Below, piece after piece: positions 32,439-41,739 of a DNA stretch of 64,000 nt (position 1 is the first letter of the stretch; every line of letters begins with the position of its first letter). The notes below the pieces were generated by a model that was given only the letters and a program-made list of their open reading frames with translations, was not told where the DNA came from and searched no databases. The stretch spans positions 3,419,501 through 3,483,500 of the forward strand of contig NZ_CP155729.1 of NCBI RefSeq assembly GCF_039724765.1, read 5' to 3'. The position numbers and the translations under genes are program-made. Origin of the DNA: Sagittula stellata E-37 (lineage in GTDB: Bacteria > Pseudomonadota > Alphaproteobacteria > Rhodobacterales > Rhodobacteraceae).

Positions 32439-33235
32439 TGCTGGAGGCACGCGATCTGTCCATCGGCTATGGGCGCCGGACAATCGGCACCGGCCTGAAC
32501 CTTACCGTAGCACCGGGCGACGTGTTGTGCCTGCTCGGTCCCAACGGTTGCGGGAAGACGACCCTGTTCCGAACCCTGTTGGGTCTGTTGCCGCCGCTGT
32601 CGGGCGAGGTGCTCCTGTCGGGCAATCCGATCACCGCGCAGCGCCGGGCCGAGGTCGCGCGTCAGATTTCCTACGTGCCGCAAGCACACGCCCCGCCCTT
32701 CCCGTTCGAGGCGCTTGAGGTGGTCCTGATGGGCCGGACCGCGCGGCTGGGGGCCTTCGGGCAGCCTTCGCGCGCAGACCGCGACCGCGCCTTCCTCGCC
32801 ATGGAGCAACTGGGCATCGGACACCTTGCCGAAGCGGATTACTCCCGCTTGTCCGGTGGGCAACGGCAGTTGGTGCTGATCGCCCGCGCCCTGGCGCAGG
32901 AAGCGCCGCTGATGGTCATGGACGAACCGACCGCCAGCCTCGACTTCGGCAATGAGGCGCATGTGCTGGCCCGGATTTCGGGGCTGGCCCGAGCGGCCGC
33001 GCATGGCGGCCACGGCGTGGTGCTGTCCACCCACAACCCGGACCATGCGTTTCAGTTGGGCGCCCGCGTCCTTTTGATGAAATCCGGGCAACGGATGGCC
33101 TGCGGCCCCTGTGACGAGGTGCTGACCACGGAAGCCCTGAGCGCGGTCTACGGCATCGACGTCTCGGTCGAAACGACATCCTCGGGCCGCAAGGTGTGCC
33201 TGCCGGCTGTTCCGTCCGACCTGACCGGCACGTAA
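32438..33235 (+). CDS. ABC transporter ATPase for metal/siderophore import
   Basis: A 265-residue ATPase of the FecE/BtuD type. Walker A is GPNGCGKTT, the Q-loop lies in ISYVPQAHAP, the signature is LSGGQRQ, Walker B is LMVMDEPTASLDFG and the switch His is in VVLSTHNPDHA. It powers the FecCD permease. It is the last gene of the operon; 242 bp separate it from the next gene. Confidence 0.9.
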   Translation: MLEARDLSIGYGRRTIGTGLNLTVAPGDVLCLLGPNGCGKTTLFRTLLGLLPPLSGEVLLSGNPITAQRRAEVARQISYVPQAHAPPFPFEALEVVLMGRTARLGAFGQPSRADRDRAFLAMEQLGIGHLAEADYSRLSGGQRQLVLIARALAQEAPLMVMDEPTASLDFGNEAHVLARISGLARAAAHGGHGVVLSTHNPDHAFQLGARVLLMKSGQRMACGPCDEVLTTEALSAVYGIDVSVETTSSGRKVCLPAVPSDLTGT

Positions 33236-33323
33236 AGCCGCCTGGGCAACCTGTCCAGGTGATGCGCTGATCGAGGGTTTCGGCGTTGCCGCAGTCACAT
33301 TGCGCAACCTTGCGACAACAGCT

Positions 33324-33339
33324 GCTCAATCGATTGAGC
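33324..33339. promoter_or_regulatory. LacI-type operator
   Basis: GCTCAATCGATTGAGC is a perfect 16-bp palindrome with the central CG typical of LacI/GalR-family operators. It lies 139 bp before the FGGY kinase. No LacI-family gene is in the window. Confidence 0.5.
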
Positions 33340-33477
33340 GTCCCGATGGAGTGTGCCAAACAGAAGAACCGCCAACTTGCGTAACCGGCCAGACGTCCCC
33401 CAAAATGGACAAGGATCAGGCGGGGATGCTGGTGATCGGGGGGCAAGGCGCCCTCCCCGAAAGAGAGGTTCAGTGAC

Positions 33478-35046
33478 GTGAAACATCTGGTCGGCATCGA
33501 CGTGGGCACCGGTTCGGCTCGGGCCGGAGTTTTTGACGAGGCGGGCATCCTGCAAGGCTCCGCCGTTCAGGCCATTGCGATCTGGAAGGGCGATGGCAAC
33601 CGTGTCGAGCAGTCCTCGGACGACATCTGGTCTGCGGTCTGCCAGGCCGTGCGCGGCGCGGTCGAGGCATCTGGCGTGGACCCGTCCAGCGTGGCGGGCA
33701 TCGGCTTTGACGCCACCTGTTCGCTGGTCCTTCTGGCGGAAGGGGGCGCCCCGCTGCCGATCCGCGAGAACCGCAACATCATCGTCTGGATGGACCATCG
33801 CGCCACCGAACAAGCGGCGCGGATCAACGCGCTTGGCCATCCGGTTCTGGACTACGTGGGCGGCGTAATCTCGCCCGAGATGGAAACCCCCAAACTGCTT
33901 TGGCTGAAAGAGAACGCTCCCGACATCTATGACGCCGCGTGGCAGTTCATGGATCTCACCGATTTCCTCACATGGAAGGCGTCGGGCGATCTGGCCCGGT
34001 CCGTCTGCACTGTGACCTGCAAGTGGACCTATCTCGCACATGAGGGTCGTTGGGACGCGGGCTATTTCGAGAAGATCGGGCTGAGCGATCTGAGCCGCGA
34101 CGACTTCTTCCGTATCGGCAGCCGGGTGGTGCCCGCCGGGACCGCGCTTGGCCACGGGTTGACTGCCGAAGCCGCTGACCGCCTTGGTCTGCCCGAGGGC
34201 ACCCCGGTTGGCGCCGGCCTGATCGACGCGCACGCAGGTGGGCTGGGCACGGTCGGCACGGCGGGCGATCCGACGCGCGACCTTGCCTATGTCTTCGGCA
34301 CCTCGTCCTGCACCATGACAACCACCGCCGCGCCCTCCTTCGTGCCGGGGGTCTGGGGACCCTACCACTCGGCGATGGTGCCCGGCATGTGGCTGAACGA
34401 AGGTGGACAATCCGCGGCGGGTGCTGCGGTGGACCAGTTGATCGACCACCACCCCTATGCTCCGGACGCGCACAGGCTGGCAAAGGCAGCGGGGCAATCG
34501 CTGCCCGGTTGGCTGGCAGACCGCGTCGGCGGTCGCGACGTGACCACCCTTGTCGATGGCGTTCACGTGGTGCCCGAAGTGCTGGGCAACCGTGCACCCC
34601 ATGCCGATCCGCACAGGCGCGCCACCGTCATGGGGCTTGGAATGGATCGCGGGCCGGACAGTCTTCTGGCGCTCTACCTCGCCACGCTGTGTGGACTGGG
34701 ATACGGATTGCGCCAGATCATCGCGGCACAGGCGGCTGCGGGGGCAAAGGTCGACCGGATCGCAATCAGCGGCGGCGCGGGGCGACATCCGCTTGTGCGC
34801 CAGATCCTCGCCGATACCACTGGCAAACCGGTGGTGGCGCCCGAAACCGACGAACCCGTGCTGCTGGGGTCGGCGATGCTTGGGGCGCTGGCCTGCGGAC
34901 TTCGGAAAGATGCGGGTGACGCGATGCGCGGCATGTCCCGCGCGGGTGTCATCACCCATCCCGACGCAGCGGCTATACAAAGACACGACGAACGTTTCGC
35001 CGTCTTCGAGGCGCTGCAGGCGTTGGCCGCACGCGCGACGGCCTAA
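33478..35046 (+). CDS. FGGY-family carbohydrate kinase (ribulokinase type)
   Basis: A 522-residue sugar kinase. The N-terminal ATP-fold start VGIDVGTGSARAGVFD, GIGFDATCSLVLL, NIIVWMDHRA and the C-terminal GNRAPHADP and ISGGAGRHPLVRQILAD define the FGGY pentulose-kinase group (D-ribulokinase/L-ribulokinase-like). It would phosphorylate a ketose made by one of the nearby SDR dehydrogenases. The GTG start at 33478 is preceded by GAGAGG. It is a single gene convergent with the hydrolase-transporter operon and has a LacI-type palindrome upstream. Confidence 0.85.
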   Translation: MKHLVGIDVGTGSARAGVFDEAGILQGSAVQAIAIWKGDGNRVEQSSDDIWSAVCQAVRGAVEASGVDPSSVAGIGFDATCSLVLLAEGGAPLPIRENRNIIVWMDHRATEQAARINALGHPVLDYVGGVISPEMETPKLLWLKENAPDIYDAAWQFMDLTDFLTWKASGDLARSVCTVTCKWTYLAHEGRWDAGYFEKIGLSDLSRDDFFRIGSRVVPAGTALGHGLTAEAADRLGLPEGTPVGAGLIDAHAGGLGTVGTAGDPTRDLAYVFGTSSCTMTTTAAPSFVPGVWGPYHSAMVPGMWLNEGGQSAAGAAVDQLIDHHPYAPDAHRLAKAAGQSLPGWLADRVGGRDVTTLVDGVHVVPEVLGNRAPHADPHRRATVMGLGMDRGPDSLLALYLATLCGLGYGLRQIIAAQAAAGAKVDRIAISGGAGRHPLVRQILADTTGKPVVAPETDEPVLLGSAMLGALACGLRKDAGDAMRGMSRAGVITHPDAAAIQRHDERFAVFEALQALAARATA

Positions 35047-35059
35047 AAAGACATGCTTT

Positions 35060-35088
35060 CGGGGCGCGGCTTTGGCAGGCGCGCCCCG
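35060..35088. terminator. Hairpin between convergent genes
   Basis: A perfect 9-bp stem (CGGGGCGCG with CGCGCCCCG) around an 11-nt loop lies between the kinase and the hydrolase, without a U run. It probably terminates or protects both transcripts. Confidence 0.5.
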
Positions 35089-35132
35089 CCGATGTCAGCA
35101 CTGGATCATTTGCGCCAAGACTGCCGCAAGAT

Positions 35133-35990
35133 TCAGCTTGCGGGCAGGACCTTGCTTTTCTGCTCTCCCAGTCCCGCGATGCCGAGCGAGACGGTCTCTC
35201 CCCCCTTCAGGTAGCGCGGCGGTGTCTTTCCCATGCCGACGCCCGGCGGCGTGCCGGTCGAGATCACGTCGCCGGGTTGCAGGCTCATGAAGCGACTGCA
35301 ATAGGCCACAAGATGCGGAACCTTGAAGATGAGTGTCGCCGTGCTGCCCGCCTGCATCCGCTCGCTGTCCACGTCGAGCCACATGTCGAGCGCATCCACA
35401 TCGGCCACTTCGTCCGGCGTCACGAGCCACGGGCCGGTCGGTCCGAAAGTGTCGCAGCCCTTGCCCTTGTCCCACGTCCCGGCGCGGTGAAGCTGGAAGT
35501 CGCGCTCTGACACATCGTTGACGACGCAGAACCCGGCGACATGGTTCATCGCGTCCGCCTCGTCGATGTAGACGCCAGGTTTGCCAATCACGACGCCAAG
35601 CTCGACCTCCCAGTCGGTCTTCTGGGAATCACGCGGGATCTGGATCGGATCGTTCGGACCGCATATGGCAGAGGTCCACTTGTTGAAGATGATCGGCTCT
35701 TCCGGAATGGGCATGCCGGATTCGGCGGCATGATCGGCATAGTTGAGTCCGATGCAGATGAACTTGCCGATGTTCCCCACGCATGGGCCGAGCCGCAGGT
35801 CGTCCTGCGGCGTGCCCTCGACCCGCGGCAGGCTGGCCGGATCGAGATTGCGCAGCGCGGCGATGCCGTCGGGGTGCAGCACGTCGCCCGAAATGTCCGC
35901 CACAACGCCTGAGAGGTCGCGCACTTGGCCGTCGCTGTCCAGCAGGCCGGGTTTCTCGGCCCCGGACGGGCCATAGCGCAGAAGTTTCAT
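35133..35990 (-). CDS. Fumarylacetoacetase-family hydrolase (diketo-deoxy-sugar acid hydrolase type)
   Basis: A 285-residue FAH-fold enzyme. The metal site is seen in DWEVELGVVIGKPG (Glu) and NDVSERDFQ (Asp), with GIGLN-type FICIGLNYADHAAESG and SLQPGDVISTGTPPGVGMG. The closest functional type known for this length and motif set is 2,4-diketo-3-deoxy-L-fuconate hydrolase, which gives pyruvate and L-lactate; an L-lactate-type dehydrogenase and a keto-deoxy-fuconate-type SDR are in the same locus. It is the last gene of the leftward transporter operon. Other FAH substrates cannot be excluded. Confidence 0.78.
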   Translation of the reverse strand: MKLLRYGPSGAEKPGLLDSDGQVRDLSGVVADISGDVLHPDGIAALRNLDPASLPRVEGTPQDDLRLGPCVGNIGKFICIGLNYADHAAESGMPIPEEPIIFNKWTSAICGPNDPIQIPRDSQKTDWEVELGVVIGKPGVYIDEADAMNHVAGFCVVNDVSERDFQLHRAGTWDKGKGCDTFGPTGPWLVTPDEVADVDALDMWLDVDSERMQAGSTATLIFKVPHLVAYCSRFMSLQPGDVISTGTPPGVGMGKTPPRYLKGGETVSLGIAGLGEQKSKVLPAS

Positions 35991-36078
35991 GTCTGGTCCT
36001 TTCCTTGATATCTGGCACGGGTGCGGCCCGGACGGCTGCCCCCGGCGATGGATCTCCCGCAGAAATGGTGGTGTCGGA

Positions 36079-37581
36079 TCACGCCACTTCCTGGCCGATG
36101 CCGGAAATCGCCTGGATCAGGCTGTCCTCTGTCACTTCCTCGGACGTGAAGGTCCGCATGATGCGGCCCGAATACATCGCGACGATCCGGTCGGAAACAT
36201 GCATGACCTCAGGCATTTCCGAGCTGATGACCATGACCGCATACCCCTGTGCCGCAAGTTCGCGCAGCAGTTTGTGGATCTCCGACTTGGAGCCGACGTC
36301 GATGCCGCGCGTGGGTTCGTCGACGATCAGCACTTCCGGGTGCATCGACAGCCACTTGCCAATCACGATCTTCTGCTGGTTGCCGCCCGAGAGGTTGCCC
36401 ACCTTCTGCTTCCAGCCCGGCGTGCGGATGTCGAGCCGGTCGCGGTACTGGTCGAAGATGGCCACCTCCGCCCCCTCGGCCATGAAGGGTCCGCTCTTCA
36501 GGTCGTCCACCTGCGGCAAGGTCATGTTGTCCCGGCAGTTCATGCCAAGCACCAGCCCCTGTCCCTTGCGGTCTTCGGGAACGAGGGAAATGCCCTTCGC
36601 TATGGCGTCGGTCGGGCTGTCGATTTTCACGTCCTTGCCCGCAAGCCGGATCTGGCCGGCGGAAGGTGTGCGCAGCCCAAAGAGCGTCTCCGCGATCTCC
36701 GTCCGCCCCGCGCCCACCAGACCATAGAAACCGACAACCTCACCGCGCCGGATTTCAAAGGATATGTCCTTGTAGAGCTTTCCGCAGGACAGGCCCTTCA
36801 CCTCCAGCGCGACCTCGCCCAGTTCGTGGTGCGCGGCGTTGCGGCTCAGGTCGAGTTTCCGTCCGATCATCATCTGCGTCACCGCCTCTTCGGTGGTCTC
36901 GGCGGTGTTGACGGTACCTTGGTACTGACCGTCGCGTAGGATCGAGATGCGGTCGGTGATCTTGAATATCTCCTCCATGCGGTGCGAGATGTAGATGACC
37001 CCGACCCCGTCGCGCTTCAGGTCGGCGATCACGTCGAACAGAACCACCTTTTCCGCGTCGGTCAGCGAGGCGGTGGGTTCATCGAAGATCACCGCCTTGG
37101 CGTCCACGGTCAGGGCACGGGCGATCTCCACCATCTGCTGGTTGGCGATCGACAGGTCTCCGACCCGGGTGCGCGCATCGAACCCCACGTTCAGCTTCCC
37201 GAGGATCGCGTCAGTCTTTTTCGTGAGCGTCGCCCAGTCGACCCGGCCGAAGCTCTTTCGCGGCAACTCCCCCAAGTAGATGTTCTCGGCCACGCTCAGT
37301 TCCTCGGCCAGGCTGAGTTCCTGGTGGATGAAGACGATGCCCTTGGCCTTCGCTTCCAGCGGGCCGGCCATCACGACCTTTTCGTCGCCCATGTAGATCG
37401 CGCCCTCGGTGGGTTGGTGAATACCGCCGAGCACCTTCATCAGGGTCGACTTGCCGGCCCCGTTTTCACCCATGAGGGCGTGGACCTCGCCGGGCATGAC
37501 CGAGAGCGACACCCCGTCCAGGGCCCGTACGCCCGGGAAGGTCTTGACGATGTCTTCGAGACGCAGAACCGGTTGGGTCAT
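36079..37581 (-). CDS. Sugar ABC transporter ATPase (two-domain, RbsA/XylG type)
   Basis: A 500-residue protein with two nucleotide-binding domains. The first has GENGAGKST and VIFDEPTASLTD; its signature loop is LSIANQQM. The second has the degenerate GLVGAGRTE Walker A typical of this family, then LSGGNQQK and LIVDEPTRGIDVG. It drives import through the two adjacent permeases. ATG 37581 overlaps the stop of the upstream permease (ATGA). Confidence 0.92.
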   Translation of the reverse strand: MTQPVLRLEDIVKTFPGVRALDGVSLSVMPGEVHALMGENGAGKSTLMKVLGGIHQPTEGAIYMGDEKVVMAGPLEAKAKGIVFIHQELSLAEELSVAENIYLGELPRKSFGRVDWATLTKKTDAILGKLNVGFDARTRVGDLSIANQQMVEIARALTVDAKAVIFDEPTASLTDAEKVVLFDVIADLKRDGVGVIYISHRMEEIFKITDRISILRDGQYQGTVNTAETTEEAVTQMMIGRKLDLSRNAAHHELGEVALEVKGLSCGKLYKDISFEIRRGEVVGFYGLVGAGRTEIAETLFGLRTPSAGQIRLAGKDVKIDSPTDAIAKGISLVPEDRKGQGLVLGMNCRDNMTLPQVDDLKSGPFMAEGAEVAIFDQYRDRLDIRTPGWKQKVGNLSGGNQQKIVIGKWLSMHPEVLIVDEPTRGIDVGSKSEIHKLLRELAAQGYAVMVISSEMPEVMHVSDRIVAMYSGRIMRTFTSEEVTEDSLIQAISGIGQEVA

Positions 37582-38579
37582 ACCCTCAACTCCTCCTTGC
37601 CCTTGATGTTCAGTTGCTTGTCGAGGAACAGAACCGCGATCAGGATCAGGCCGATCACAAGGTTTACCGTTGAAGTATCCGCCCCGATGTGGCCCAGCCC
37701 CTTGCGCAGAAGCTGGATCGCGATGACGCCGCCGAAGGTGCCTATGACGTTGCCAGCCCCGCCGGTGATCTTCGTGCCGCCCAGCACGACCGCCGTGATG
37801 ACCCACAACTCGTACAACTGTCCGTCATTGGGGTTCACCGATCCGCTTTCCGAATAGAAGACCACAGCCGACAACGCCGCGAGGAAGCCGATGATGGCGA
37901 AGTTGATCATCATGTGCGGGCCGACGCGGATGCCCGCATTGACCGCCGCCTCGCGGTTGTCACCGATGGCGTAGGCGTTTCGGCCATGGACCGTGCGCGC
38001 CATGACGAACCACATCACCAGCGTGACACCCAACAGGAACCATGTCGCGGTCGCCAGCCCCAGGAACTCGGCCTCGGCGAAATCCACCAGCGTCCAGTTG
38101 AGGTGGCTGGTCGGGTTCTCGCCGTTGAACATGAAGACGATGCCACGGTAGCCCAGCATGGACCCCAGCGTGACGATGAAGGCGTCGACGCCGGTCTTCC
38201 AGACGATCAGGCCATTGAGCGCGCCCAGAAGCGTGCCGACCGTCAGTGCCAGCAGCCAAGCCACCGGAATGACCCAATCGCCGAGGCCCGCGAAGATCGG
38301 CCAGGTCATGGAGTCGAGCAGGATGATCGCGGCGATGGCGAAGGTGGCGCCGACGCTCAGGTCGATGTTGCCGTTCACCATGACGATGGTCATGCCCATG
38401 GCGATGATGCCGATCGGCGCGGACTGCTTGAACAGCAGTAGCATGTTCTCCAGGTCCATGAACGCCTTGTCGGAGACCGAGAGGTATTCGCCAGCGATGC
38501 TGAAGAACAGCAGTTCCAGCACGATGAAGCCCCAGATTGCGCCGCCTTTGAGCGCCACGGAAAGATTGACCTTTTGCAT
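37578..38579 (-). CDS. Sugar ABC transporter permease (RbsC type), second copy
   Basis: A 333-residue inner-membrane permease with eight to ten membrane segments. The family motif VNGNIDLSVGATFA and the coupling helix region LGGTKITGGAGNVIGTFGG are clear. With the neighbouring permease it probably forms a heterodimer. It starts 13 bp after that gene and its last codons overlap the ATPase start. Confidence 0.9.
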   Translation of the reverse strand: MQKVNLSVALKGGAIWGFIVLELLFFSIAGEYLSVSDKAFMDLENMLLLFKQSAPIGIIAMGMTIVMVNGNIDLSVGATFAIAAIILLDSMTWPIFAGLGDWVIPVAWLLALTVGTLLGALNGLIVWKTGVDAFIVTLGSMLGYRGIVFMFNGENPTSHLNWTLVDFAEAEFLGLATATWFLLGVTLVMWFVMARTVHGRNAYAIGDNREAAVNAGIRVGPHMMINFAIIGFLAALSAVVFYSESGSVNPNDGQLYELWVITAVVLGGTKITGGAGNVIGTFGGVIAIQLLRKGLGHIGADTSTVNLVIGLILIAVLFLDKQLNIKGKEELRV

Positions 38580-38592
38580 TGCCGTGCCTCCC

Positions 38593-39567
38593 TTACGCGA
38601 TCATCGACCAGAGCTTGCCGCGCTTGGCCGCAATATCCAGCCAGACCGCTAGGATGATGATGATCCAGGTGACGACGAACTGGACGTAGAACTGAAGCCC
38701 CACGAGCAGCAGACCGTTCTGAATGAACCCGAGGATCAGCACCCCGATCACTGTCTTGAAGATCGTGCCAGACCCGCCGAGGAGAGAAGCCCCGCCAAGG
38801 ATGACCGCGGCCAGCACCTCCAGTTCGAGCCCCTGCCCTACGGTGTTCTGCGACCCGAGCGAGCGGCTGGCCTGGATCAGACCCGCCGTGGCGACACAGC
38901 CCGCCGAGATCAGGTAGCAGGTAAAGACGGTGCGGGCCCGGCGGATGCCCGAGAAGGTCGCCGCCGTGCCGTTGCCACCCACCGCGTAGACCTTTCGTCC
39001 GTATGGAGTCCGCGCAAGCGTCAGACCCAACAGTGCGGCAAGAGCCACGAAGATCAGGATCGGAACCGGAATCCCAAGCGCCGTGCCCTGCCCGAAGACG
39101 GAGAACCAGGTGCCCTCCTTGTCGGCGATATCCATGTTCTGACCGCCGGAATAGGTCAGCGTCAGCCCGTGGATCGCCGACAGCATTCCCAGCGTCACGA
39201 TCAGTGAATTGAGCCTGAGATAGCCGACCAGAAAACCGATGAAGGCCCCGAGGCAAAGCGTCATGGCGAACATCAGGGGAATCGCGAGCGCCGGCCCGAC
39301 CTTGTCGTGCAGGTCGAGCACCACGATGGTCGAGAAGGACATCATCGAGCCGACCGACAGGTCGAGGTTGCCGCTGATGACAACAAACGTCACGCCAAGC
39401 GCCATCACGCCGAGGATCGCGGAGGACCGTACAACGCTGAACACGTTGTCGACGGAGATGAACTTTGGATTGGCGATGGTGAAGGCGATCATGAAAAGCG
39501 CAAAGGCGATCAGGATCCCCTGTTTCGCCAGAACGCTGCCGATCTCCCTTTTGTCGAAAACTGCCAT
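38593..39567 (-). CDS. Sugar ABC transporter permease (RbsC type), first copy
   Basis: A 324-residue permease with ISGNLDLSVGSMMSFS and LGGASLLGGSGTIFKTVIG, the same signatures as the next gene but clearly divergent from it. Rhamnose and autoinducer-2 type transporters likewise use two different permeases. It lies 61 bp after the SDR gene within the operon. Confidence 0.9.
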   Translation of the reverse strand: MAVFDKREIGSVLAKQGILIAFALFMIAFTIANPKFISVDNVFSVVRSSAILGVMALGVTFVVISGNLDLSVGSMMSFSTIVVLDLHDKVGPALAIPLMFAMTLCLGAFIGFLVGYLRLNSLIVTLGMLSAIHGLTLTYSGGQNMDIADKEGTWFSVFGQGTALGIPVPILIFVALAALLGLTLARTPYGRKVYAVGGNGTAATFSGIRRARTVFTCYLISAGCVATAGLIQASRSLGSQNTVGQGLELEVLAAVILGGASLLGGSGTIFKTVIGVLILGFIQNGLLLVGLQFYVQFVVTWIIIILAVWLDIAAKRGKLWSMIA

Positions 39568-39628
39568 GATCCCCTCCCTGAAATCGCAGGCTTGCCTATG
39601 GTATCGAACGTCCGATCGGTGGGCGATG

Positions 39629-40435
39629 TCACACGAGCGTCATGCCCCCGTCGATCATCACGATCTGCCCGGTCATGTAGTCGCTTTCGCGCGACGCGAG
39701 GAACGTGGTGGTCCCGGTGATGTCGGGCGGTGTGGCGACGCGGCCCTTCAGGATCGAAGCAGAGAACTCCTCCATCGCCTGCCCAGGTCGGGCGGAGGCG
39801 CCGATCTCCATCAGGTCGCGGTCCACCTGTTCCCACATCTCCGTCTTGACGACGCCCGGCGCGAAGCCGGTCACCGTTATGCCGTGCTTGGCAAGGTCGC
39901 GGGCACCGGATTGTGTCAACGACACGACTGCGAACTTCGACGCGCAGTAGGGTGCGACATTGTCAAAGCCCTGGCGGCTGGCGATGGATGCCGTGTTGAC
40001 GATCTTGCCCGCCATGCCATCCGGCCCCCTGCCCTGCGCCATCATCTGGCGCGCGGCTTCCTGCATTCCGATCATGCAGCCCAGACCGTTGACACCCATG
40101 ACGAAATTCCAGTTGTCCTCGTCGACGTCCATGAAGTTCATCGGCTTGTTCACACCGGCGTTGTTGAACTTCACGTCGAGCCGCCCGAACGTCTCGACCG
40201 TGTGGTCGATCATCGCGCGGACTGCGGCGCGGTCCGTCACGTCGACCCGGGCAGAAGTCACGTGTTGCGGGTCGAAGCGCGCTGCGTTCTCCCTGGCGAC
40301 CGTGGCGACACCGTCACCGTCGATATCCGCGAAACAGACCTTCGCCCCCTCTTCGAGCAGGGCTTCGCCGATTGCGCGGCCGATGCCGCGCGCCGCGCCC
40401 GTCACGATACAGGCGCGCCCCGTCACACGTCCCAT
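39629..40435 (-). CDS. Short-chain dehydrogenase/reductase (SDR)
   Basis: A 268-residue classical SDR. It has the NAD(P)-binding TGAARGIG, the structural NNAG as FNNAGVN, and the catalytic Ser-Tyr-Lys in ASIASRQG and YCASK. It resembles polyol/sugar dehydrogenases and is a close paralogue of 43588-44397 (shared NAG-NKP-FMD-DE-NW-QEAA stretch). It sits between the binding protein and the permeases, so it probably takes the first oxidation step on the imported sugar or alditol. Confidence 0.85.
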   Translation of the reverse strand: MGRVTGRACIVTGAARGIGRAIGEALLEEGAKVCFADIDGDGVATVARENAARFDPQHVTSARVDVTDRAAVRAMIDHTVETFGRLDVKFNNAGVNKPMNFMDVDEDNWNFVMGVNGLGCMIGMQEAARQMMAQGRGPDGMAGKIVNTASIASRQGFDNVAPYCASKFAVVSLTQSGARDLAKHGITVTGFAPGVVKTEMWEQVDRDLMEIGASARPGQAMEEFSASILKGRVATPPDITGTTTFLASRESDYMTGQIVMIDGGMTLV

Positions 40436-40479
40436 GGCGTGTTTCCTCACATGTCTTTTGAGTTTGGTCCTGCCCACGA

Positions 40480-40511
40480 TGCGGGGCACGCAGTCCGCTG
40501 CGCGCCCCGCA
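40480..40511 (-). terminator. Intercistronic hairpin after the binding-protein gene
   Basis: TGCGGGGCACGCAG (40480-40493) pairs with 40498-40511 at 13 of 14 positions around a 4-nt loop, directly downstream of the binding-protein stop. It probably stabilizes or partly terminates the message so that the receptor is made in excess. Confidence 0.65.
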
Positions 40512-40526
40512 CGACGGGAGGATAGA

Positions 40527-41489
40527 TCAGAACACCGGCTTGGTGAAATCGCCCATGTTGTCCTGGGTGATCTTCGGTGTGTCGAAGTAGTTCAGGAACG
40601 GCACCTCTTCGCCGCTCAGCACGTCGACCGCAGTCTGCAGGGCGGCCTTCGCATCATCGACCGGCGACTGGTAGATCGAGCCCCAGTAGTCGCCCGCTGC
40701 CATTGCCTCGTAACCGACGGCAAAGTTCGTCGCGCCCACGAAGATGATGCCATCGCGACCTGCGGCCTTGGCAGCGTTCAACGCGCCCACGCCCATGTTG
40801 TCGTCCCCGGCATAGACCCCGTCGATGTCGTCGTACTTGACAAGGAAGGCTTCCATCACCTGCTGCGACTTCTCGCGGTTCCAGTCGCCCGGCTGGGTGT
40901 CGACAACCGTCACGTTCGGGCAGACCTCGGGCAGACGATCCTCGAAGCCCTTGGCGCGCTCGATGGCGGTGGTGTAGCCCGGCTGGCCGGTGATGTGGAC
41001 CACCTGAGCCTCGTCCTCGATACCCATTTCCTTGAACTTGTCACACATGATCTCGGCGGAACGGGCGCCCTGGGTGATGTTGTCGGGACCCGAGAAGGAC
41101 TTCACGAAGTCGAAACCCTGCTCGGCGATGTTGGAGTTGGTCACAATGACCGGGATGCCGGCCTGATGCGCCTTGCGCACGGCCGGGATCACTGCTTCGC
41201 CGTTGGTCGGCCAGATGATAATGGCATCCACATCCTGCTGGATGAGGTCTTCCATCTGCGCGATCTGGCGGGCCACGTCGCCACCGGCGTCGAGCACGAT
41301 GGTTTCGACCATGTCGTTGCCTTCTGCCGCCTCGATGAAGGCCTTCTCGTAAGTGGTCTGGTAGCTGTCGACACCCACGTTGTTCTGCGTGATGCCGATC
41401 TTCATCGCACCGCCGTGGCTTTCGGCGAAGGCGGCCCCGCCGAGCGTGACCGCTGCGGTGGTCACCGCAATAATCGTCTTGGTCTTCAT
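40527..41489 (-). CDS. Sugar-binding periplasmic protein (RbsB type)
   Basis: A 320-residue receptor of the ribose-binding fold (Peripla_BP_4). The signal peptide (residues 1-22, cleaved after AAFA) is followed by KIGITQNNVGVDSYQT, then DAIIIWPTNGEAVIPAV and GDDNMGVGALNA. It binds the sugar taken up by the operon. GGGAGGAATACC precedes the ATG. It is the first gene of the leftward operon, 250 bp from the divergent regulator, with an inverted repeat between them (41653-41684). Confidence 0.9.
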   Translation of the reverse strand: MKTKTIIAVTTAAVTLGGAAFAESHGGAMKIGITQNNVGVDSYQTTYEKAFIEAAEGNDMVETIVLDAGGDVARQIAQMEDLIQQDVDAIIIWPTNGEAVIPAVRKAHQAGIPVIVTNSNIAEQGFDFVKSFSGPDNITQGARSAEIMCDKFKEMGIEDEAQVVHITGQPGYTTAIERAKGFEDRLPEVCPNVTVVDTQPGDWNREKSQQVMEAFLVKYDDIDGVYAGDDNMGVGALNAAKAAGRDGIIFVGATNFAVGYEAMAAGDYWGSIYQSPVDDAKAALQTAVDVLSGEEVPFLNYFDTPKITQDNMGDFTKPVF

Positions 41490-41652
41490 GGTATTCCTCC
41501 CGTGGAACTGACTGAGCGGGGGCCGCACCTTTCGCGGCCGTCCCCGGGGCTCCTCCCGGGCCCCCGCACCATCCGGCCTGACCAAAGCTGACTGACCGAA
41601 TGAACGTGGCCCAACGTGCCCGGTTTCCCCGCAGAGGCATCCATCAAAAATA

Positions 41653-41684
41653 TCCGAAATGAGATATCATTTATTCATATCGGA
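41653..41684. promoter_or_regulatory. Inverted-repeat operator between divergent operons
   Basis: TCCGAAATGA and its inverted partner (TTCATATCGGA) form about 10-bp arms with one mismatch separated by about 11 bp of AT-rich sequence. It lies 56 bp before the regulator start and 164 bp before the binding-protein start, where autoregulation of both operons would be expected. Confidence 0.55.
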
Positions 41685-41739
41685 CAGATTCTCGATACGC
41701 GTCGGGGATCACATTGGACATCCTGCAAGGAGATCAGCG

